From Azorinus chamasolen (lineage: Eukaryota; Mollusca; Bivalvia; Cardiida; Solecurtidae), in assembly GCA_963576725.1 (NCBI GenBank), contig OY755240.1:60016633-60080632 (forward strand): 64,000 bases of DNA, read 5' to 3'. This document shows positions 57,286 to 64,000 of the stretch, one piece after another; positions within the stretch are counted from its first letter, which is position 1; the number at the start of each line of letters is the position of its first letter. The notes below the pieces were generated by a model that saw nothing but the letters and a program-made list of their open reading frames with translations, was not told where the DNA came from and did not search any database. The position numbers and the translations under genes are program-made.

Positions 57286-58093
57286 CATACTTATCAAATG
57301 TTTCAATAGTAAAAGTATTCCATGTTACTTCCTCACACAGTTTTACGATTGTCTTCGGTGACGGTAGAACAATGGTCGAGTCGAATATTACACAACATTA
57401 CATTTAATTTCTTGTTCTTTATTCTCTCTGTGATATTGTTATATTGTTAAAATGTAAATAAACGGACTAGCTTATGCTAGTTCCAAAGAGAAAAAAAGTT
57501 CAAATTTACAATGATCATAATAATGATTGAACATAACAAACGTTAAGTTTTGTGATATTATTGAAAATATGCGATCATTGTAGGGACTTCCTCTTAAAGT
57601 CAGGAGGTTTTAGTTGTGTTAGATATTTACGTGTCATTTTCTCCTGGACTAGAACTGAAACATGTAGCAAGTGTGGATTGTGGGTAGATAATACTGTTGT
57701 AAATATACTTTTATATTGCTGTAGTTGTGTTATTAAACGGTATAAACCATAGTCAATTATTATTGTACATTGCGATGAAACAGAGTATGAATTGTGGACC
57801 AGAACAAGCCCTAAATACAGACACTTTATCTTTTTACTAGCATGTCTGGCATTTATCCAACCGGAAACGAAACCAATATTCTTGAAAATTCCATGAAATT
57901 AATACACACAAATAACAGACACAGTGTGTTAATTTATTTAGTATGATAATTTAGTGATGTCTTATTGCTGTTACTGCATGTATTTGTTATCATAGAATAT
58001 GACCAAATGTTGGGTTAATATTTTACACTTAATATGCAAATTACACGGTATTCCCTAAAATTACAGGCACTTGAATAATTATACAAAGTAGCG
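57286..58093. other. No gene seen
   Basis: AT-rich sequence between the Naiad 3' end and the family B remnant. Short open frames show no recognisable motif. Confidence 0.5.
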
Positions 58094-58320
58094 ACGCATC
58101 CCTCTTTGCTTGCGCGATGACAGACCGAGGGTAGTGTTCTATGATGATACGCTCTTAAACCCGGAAACGGAATGAGCTTACCAGACTCATGTATTGTATT
58201 TTCTCTGTCGTGCCGACATCGGCTTTTCTGCAGTTGCTCTTACTCTTACTCCTTATGTTGTCTTAACTACTACACTGAAAAAGGTACAATTTGCCTGCTT
58301 GACTTTACTACTTTTCCATT
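58094..58320 (+). mobile_element. Naiad family B remnant, internally deleted
   Basis: Starts with the last RT codons (SLFACAMTDRG-stop) and the family B UTR beginning (GAGCTTACCAGACTCATG), then jumps to the 3' tip GCCTGCTTGACTTTACTACT. Confidence 0.7.
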
Positions 58321-58479
58321 AATAAAACTAATAACTTCACAACAGCAGGTGTTAAGTGCTTGAGTGGCGGCCGTAAAAAGTCGCCCCGTACTTCATTCTC
58401 AGTGTTGTTATATTTTCTGATCCTTCGGGATTATTAGTTTTTATGTTATTAGTTTTGAAAATTAAATACTGCTTATGCC

Positions 58480-58895
58480 GATGTTAGGGGGGCGTAAGTA
58501 GTGTTGCACTTTTAATTACTACTCATGAACAGACTCAATAAAACCGAGTCTGCAATTTTCTCTTTTTGCATTTCTACTTTTGCTTTCGAAGGATCACCCA
58601 TTATCAGAATATATGTACTTCACAACAGCTGGTGTTAAGTGCTTGTGTGGTGGCCGTAAGACTTCGCCCCGTATTTCATTCTCAGTGTTGTTATATTTTC
58701 TCGTCCTTTGGGATCATTAGTTTTCATGTTATTAGTTTTGAAAATTGAATACTGCTTAAGCCGGTGATAGTGGGCGTGAGTAGTGTTGCACTTTTAATTA
58801 CTACTCATGAACAGACTCAATAAAACCGAGTCTACAATTTTCTCTTTTGGCATTTCTACTTTTGCTTTCGAAGGATCACCCATTTTCAGAATAAT
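58480..58895. repeat. Tandem pair of ~230-bp repeat units
   Basis: GCGTAAGTAGTGTTGCAC/GGCGTGAGTAGTGTTGCAC, AACAGACTCAATAAAACCGA, CTTTTGCTTTCGAAGGATCA and CATTCTCAGTGTTGTTATAT each occur twice. Single opposite-strand copies lie at 16940-17160, 17225-17355 and, decayed, 12030-12150. Confidence 0.75.
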
Positions 58896-58979
58896 TATAT
58901 TAATGTTTTATGATAATGTTGTTAATGTCTTGATCGGCTAAATAACCGCAAATTATAAAATTGGCATTTGTCGGAAGAA

Positions 58980-59285
58980 AAGGGCTGTCTTCAAAAGTCT
59001 AAATGCCTCTTATGATGGACTGACTGATTGGGCAGCACCAGATGTTCGATGGTATCTGGTTTTGTTTTACAAAATGTGCAATGCATATTATCCGACATCT
59101 TTACTTTATGTAGGAAGTAGTTTGTTCCTAGGATACGGTGTAAAGTTCTCATCTGAAACGATTGCGTATGGGAATCATATGAACTTGAAAAAGGCAGACT
59201 GAAAAGCTTTCTCCAAACAGTTATAGTAAAGTTTTTGCATGAGTTTATTTTGATACACCATGCGGTTTTACATGCTGATTGCTCA
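58980..59285 (-). mobile_element. L1/Tx1-like LINE, C-terminal part
   Basis: Minus-strand translation reads QMRTLHRILGTNYFLHKV and MHCTFCKTKPDTIEHLVLPN, a C-x-x-C-x7-H zinc-knuckle end like the one at 34.8 kb. It is separated from the RT part by 59286-62379. Confidence 0.72.
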
Positions 59286-62200
59286 AGTTTTTATACGCCC
59301 ACCTAATAAAGGTGGTCGTATATTGGCGTGGCCCTGTCCGTCCGTCCGTTCGTTTGTTCACTCGTCCGTGAACATTTTGTTTGTCAAATAGTTTTCTCAG
59401 AAAACTATTTGACAGATATTAATGAAACTTGACACAAACGTTTAATGCATCAAGATCTGAAGCTGAGTTGATTCTGAGGTTCATTTGAAATTTTGTTTCA
59501 GAGTTATGGCCCTTGTACTTAAAAAATAATGCAAATACATGCAAATAGTTTGTCCGTGTTTTTTAGGAAAACTATTTGAGAGATATTTATGAAACTTAAT
59601 ACAAATGTTAAATGCATCAATACCTGAAGCTGGGTCGATTCTGAGATTCATTTGATGTGTTGTTTCGGAGTTATGGCCTTGTACTTAACAGCTTGTATCA
59701 AGTAATACATTTTTCAACTTAAGAAAATATACAAGGACACATAGCTATTAACTAAAAAAGATCTTGAACACATAAATATAGGCCTACAGGCCACAGAGTA
59801 TTTTCTTATTCCTTTTATTCCTAAAAAACAATTTGTTAGATTTTCTTTCGTATTTTTGTCGGTTTTGTTTGTTTTTCCCCTTTCGTACTGGAGGTCCTGT
59901 AAATGTTTCATATTGACTTTTTGAGCAAACATTTATAAAACTGAATTTTATATACTATAACAGATATATATGTTTGTGAGGTGTAGAAAGGGATGGCTCC
60001 CCGACCCTCATACATCAATTACGGGGATAATAAACGATAATTTGATAAAAAAGAGATAAACATTTCAATATCAAAAGTACAAATACATGCAAATAGTTTT
60101 CCGCTGTTTTCTGGGAAAACTATTTGAGATATATTAATGAAACTTCACACAAATGTTTAATGCATCAAGATCTGAAGCTGAGTTGGTTCTGAGGATCATT
60201 TGATTTTTCGTTTCAAAGTTATAACCCTTGTCCTTAAAAAGTAATGCAAATACATGCAAATAGTTTGTCCGCTGTATTCTGGAAAAACTATTTGAGAGAT
60301 ATTAATGAAACTTCAAACAAATGTTTAATGCATCAAGATCTGAAGCTGAGTCGATTCTGAGGTTCATTTGATGTGTTGTTTCGGAGTTATGGCCCTTGTA
60401 CTTAAAAAATAATGCAAATACATGCAAATAATTTGTCCACTATTATCTTGGAAAACTATTTGAGAGATATTAATGAAACTTCACACAAATGTTTAATGCA
60501 TCAAGCTCTGAAGCTGAGTCGATTCTGAGGTTCATTTGATCTGTGGTTTTGAAGTTATGGCCCTTGTACTTAAAAAATAATGCAAATACATGCAAATAGT
60601 TTGTCCGCTGTTTTCTGGGAAAACTATTTGAGAGATATTAATAATAAACTTCACACTTAATGCATCAAGATCTGAAGCTGAGTAGATTCTGAGGTTCATT
60701 TGATTTGTCGTTTCGGAGTTATGGCCCTTGCACCTAAAGAAATAATGCAAATCTATGCAAATATCAGGATGGCCATAACTTTTTCTTTGAAATGATATTT
60801 TTTATATGGTTAAACCTTAATATGAATTTTCACATATATTGAGGGGTTATTGATATGTCATTTTATTCTAAAGTTATGGTCCTTGAATTTTGTGTGTTCG
60901 TTGCTTTGTTTGTCGGTCAACTTTTTGTTTGTCTGTTGTTTTCTTGGAAAACTATTAAAATGATATAAATGAAACTTAACACAAATGTTTTAAGCAATAT
61001 AATCTGAAGCTGAGTTTATTTTGAGGTTCATTCAGTTTGTCTTTACAGAGTTATGGCCATTGCACTTTACAAAAATCTGCAAATATGAGGATTAGCTGTA
61101 ACTTTTTATACGCCCGTTTGAAAAAACGGGACGTATTATGGAATAGCGCTGTCTGGTTGTCTGGTTGTCTGGTTGTCTGATTGTCTGGTTGTCTGGTTGT
61201 CTGTCCGTCTGTAACATCTCTAACTCAAGTTCCGCTTGGTGGATCCTTCTCAAATTTTAACACAATGTTTATCTAGACATTCTACAGTTGCCTGCCAAGT
61301 TCCGGTTTGTTTATCTAAGGTCAAGGTCACACAATTGGACTTAGAATTTTCGTTTAGCGAAAAAATTAACCGGTCTGTCTGTCTGTAACATCTCTAACTC
61401 AAGTTCCGCTTGGTGAATCCTTCCCAAATTTGATCATAATGTTTATCGAGACATGCTACAGTAGCCTGCCAAGTCTCGGCTCGTTTATCCAAGGTCAAGG
61501 TCGCTTAATTGGACTTAGAATTTGCGTTTAGCATTTGCGTTAAGCAAAAATGTTAACCTCAATTTATGTGGAACAAGTCCACTTATCTACATAACACTTT
61601 GAGATAAAGCTTTGAAACTTGGAACACTTGTTCACCGTCACAACCTTCACCTGTAGGCAAGAGTAAATAACTCTGTCAAGCATTTTGACCGAATTATACC
61701 CCTTTTTAACTTAGAATTTTTTGTTACGGTTTTGGTTAAAGTCCACTTATTTACATAACCCTTTGAGATAAAGCTTTTAAACTTGGAACACTAAGTCTTG
61801 TTCACCATCACAAGCTGCACCTGTAGGCAAGAGTACATAACTCTGTCTAACATTTTGACATGATTATGACGCTTTTTAGCTTGGAATTTTTGGTTAAGGT
61901 TTTGGTTAAAGTCCACTTATTAACATAACCCTTTCAGATGAAGCTTTTAAACTTGAAATATGTGTTCACCATCAGAAGCTTCATCTGTAGGCAAGAGTAA
62001 ATACAATGCAACTCTGTCAAGCATTTAGACACAATTATGGCACTTTTCAATTTAGAATTTTTGGTTAAGGTTTATTGTTAAAGTATGCCTATTTACAACC
62101 TTGAAACTTGGTCACAAAATTGGGCTTAGAATTTGAGTTCAGCAAATACGTTAACCCCAGTTAATGTTGAACAAGACCCCGACGGGCGTATATTGTGTCC

Positions 62201-62379
62201 ACTGGCACTCTTGTTATTTAATAAGATATTCACTTAAAGTTTTTTAAAAATAGTATCACCTTAATATGGAAATCAAGATCTGAATCACAGATTAGAAAAT
62301 GTCAACACTTATAAGGCATGTTGAATCGGAGAAAGTTTGCAAGTGGGCGTATTATGTACCGTATGCGGTACTCTTGTTT
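59286..62379. repeat. Composite of GGCGTAT-ended repeats nested in a LINE
   Basis: Outer ends are TTTTATACGCCCACC (59290) and GTGGGCGTATTATG (about 62342). Tandem units of about 160 bp (AACTATTTGAGAGATATTAA, GAAGCTGAGTCGATTCTGAG, GAGTTATGGCCCTTGTACTT) fill 59375-60760, broken by unrelated sequence at 59690-60070. A second element with ends TATACGCCCGTTTG (61110) and ACGGGCGTATATTG (about 62185) is nested at 61108-62216. Confidence 0.72.
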
Positions 62380-63470
62380 ATTTAGGTAGTTATTTATTAG
62401 GTTCGAACCTTGTAGTCTTTAGAACATTTATAAAGGAACAATTTATAAAGGCACATTTATCATTCGAGCCCGCCATAAGCATATTCTTTACAATGACAAA
62501 TCTAATGATCTTGTCTCTACCACTCCAAATAAAATCATACAGTATACTGTTTAGCTGTTTAAACATTTGATCAGTGGCGTTTGTAAGAGACACTTAACAA
62601 CTGCAATGTTGCCTATCGGTATACGTATTTGCCTTTTCCGGTGTTTTACTGTGTTCCCAATTTCCATGAGTTGTGGGTTTAAATTTAAGCCTATCGTTTT
62701 TCCAGGTCTACGTGAAAATGTATCCCTAACATATGAAACTGCAGCTGGTTCCAGCTAATTTGCTAATTTCCATTTCCTTTGTATAGTGTCTGAACAATAC
62801 ATTTTATTAAAAATCCATATGGTCCGTACGATTTGTTTTTAGTCCAAAAAAGGTGTATCAAGAGTTTCATTTAAGGAATCATCTGACCCATCATTTTTGG
62901 AGGATAAAACGGGGATAGTTTGTGTTCCATCTGATTAATATTTATGCCTTTTATGTTACCATTTGATCTTATTTCAATTGATAAAATTTCAGCGGATAGA
63001 ATAAATATATAATATGATAAATGATCGCCCTGCCTGCAACCGCGCTCAATCCCGAAAAAGAATGAGAGGAATCCACACCTTGTTACACTGGTTCTGCATC
63101 TGCATAAAACAAAATTTCTGCAATGAAACCTCCAAGTTTGAAGTATTTTAAAGTTTTATTCACAAAGGTCAATGACAATGAGCCAAAGGCCTTTACAAAA
63201 TCAATAAGTAACAACATACACAGAAGCTCAAACACTTCCATGTGGTGCATTATGTCGTATTATAAGTTTTCTCAAATATAACGCCCTTTAATCAATCCTG
63301 TGTGAGCTGTATTAATTAATGTTACTGAAAGAGATGTGAAAACCAGAAAGAAGTACAACCTGGCTTGTTGTAACGGATTATACTTTCTCAATGTGTACAA
63401 TTTAGATTCTGGAAAATGGTCGCGAAATAGATCAATACGTTGTCTGTTTATATATGCGCCAGTAATGTAT
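62380..63470 (-). mobile_element. L1/Tx1-like LINE, RT region (minus strand)
   Basis: Minus-strand translation in mixed frames gives LLLIDFVKAFGSLSLTFVNK (motif A), GCRQGDHLS (motif B), LSAEILSIEIRSNGNIKGIN and, at 62593-62390, ILYDFIWSGRDKI, all in the order of L1-type RTs. It continues at 59285-58980 after a composite insertion. Confidence 0.75.
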
Positions 63471-63483
63471 CATGTTACTTTTT

Positions 63484-64000
63484 ATTAGCTCACCGGGGCA
63501 CAAAGTGATCAGGTAAACTTCTGTGATCGCATGATGTCCGTCGGCGTGCGTCATGCATCGTTCGTTGTTCGTCGTTTGTCGTCCGTCGTCTAAATTTGAA
63601 CCTATAAAATCCTCTCCTTTGAATCTACAGGGTTCTCAGCTTTCATCTTTGCCACATAGCATCACCTATAGGTCTTCTACAAATGTTAAATTAATTATGC
63701 CCCTGGGGTCTAAATTGGCCCCGCCCCAGGGTTGGCCAGTTTTCAATAGAAACATATAGTGACAACTTTGAAAATCTTCACCTCTGAAATCGGATTGTTC
63801 TTAGCTTTCATATTAGGCACATAGCATCATGTTCAGGTCCTCTACAAAAGTGATATAAATTATGCACATGGGGTCACAATTGGCCCCGCCCTGCGGTGGC
63901 CAGTTTTCTATAGAAACACATAGTGAAACTGAACATCTTCTCCTCTGTAACTGGAAGATTCTCAGCTTTCATATTTGGCACATAGCATCAGGTTTAGGTC
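63484..64000. repeat. Tandem repeat family, truncated by window end
   Basis: Starts TTAGCTCACCGGGGCACAAA, then units of about 160 bp with CTCAGCTTTCAT, GGCACATAGCATCA, CAATTGGCCCCGCCC and GGCCAGTTTTC. The last unit runs off the window. Confidence 0.75.

Overview
The window is animal nuclear DNA: AT-rich, intron-bearing and dominated by transposable elements. Four things point to a bivalve mollusc, probably a heterodont clam. They are an HSPA12-type Hsp70 gene (a family strongly expanded in bivalves), Penelope-like retroelements of the Naiad type with in-frame TGA codons at cysteine sites (described for clams and spiders), pearl/HINE-like elements built of TGACCTTGACC-rich tandem units, and large numbers of TTAA-flanked foldback MITEs. 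The species cannot be decided from the sequence alone. No rRNA gene, functional tRNA gene or CRISPR array was seen.

Layout. 1-11.8 kb holds MITEs, one Naiad 3' end split by a SINE, and a LINE ending near 10.6 kb. 11.8-24.7 kb carries four in-phase exons of an HSPA12-like gene on the + strand; its third intron (9.7 kb) contains a diverged ~2.5-kb duplication, tRNA-derived SINEs and Naiad 3' ends. The C-terminal half of this gene was not found. 24.7-31.2 kb is a pile of Naiad fragments in tandem and inverted order, including two inserted into one LINE. 31.2-34.9 kb is a degraded L1/Tx1-like LINE interrupted by a pearl/HINE-like element. 35.1-37.0 kb is the N-terminal half of a Naiad (GIY-YIG endonuclease, CxC linker, start of RT), with TGA in place of cysteine codons. 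The matching C-terminal RT half resumes at 55.48 kb, at the adjacent codon of the same protein. About 18.4 kb lies between them.

The 18.4-kb interval has a short inverted repeat (G8CGAT / ATCGC8) just inside its two ends and a small hairpin at its left edge. It carries minus-strand coding sequence: a three-exon OB-fold (RPA-like) protein, a degraded APE/EEP endonuclease and a 91-codon ORF. RPA-like and APE-like genes are the accessory set of Helentron-type Helitrons, so a Helentron-like insertion into the Naiad is the main hypothesis offered. No Rep/helicase was found. 57.3-64 kb contains a Naiad remnant, a minus-strand L1-like LINE split by a nested composite repeat, and the beginning of another tandem repeat family.

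Two protein-coding loci look potentially functional: the HSPA12-like exons and the OB-fold gene. Nearly everything else is mobile DNA, often nested, so relative insertion order can be read in several places.
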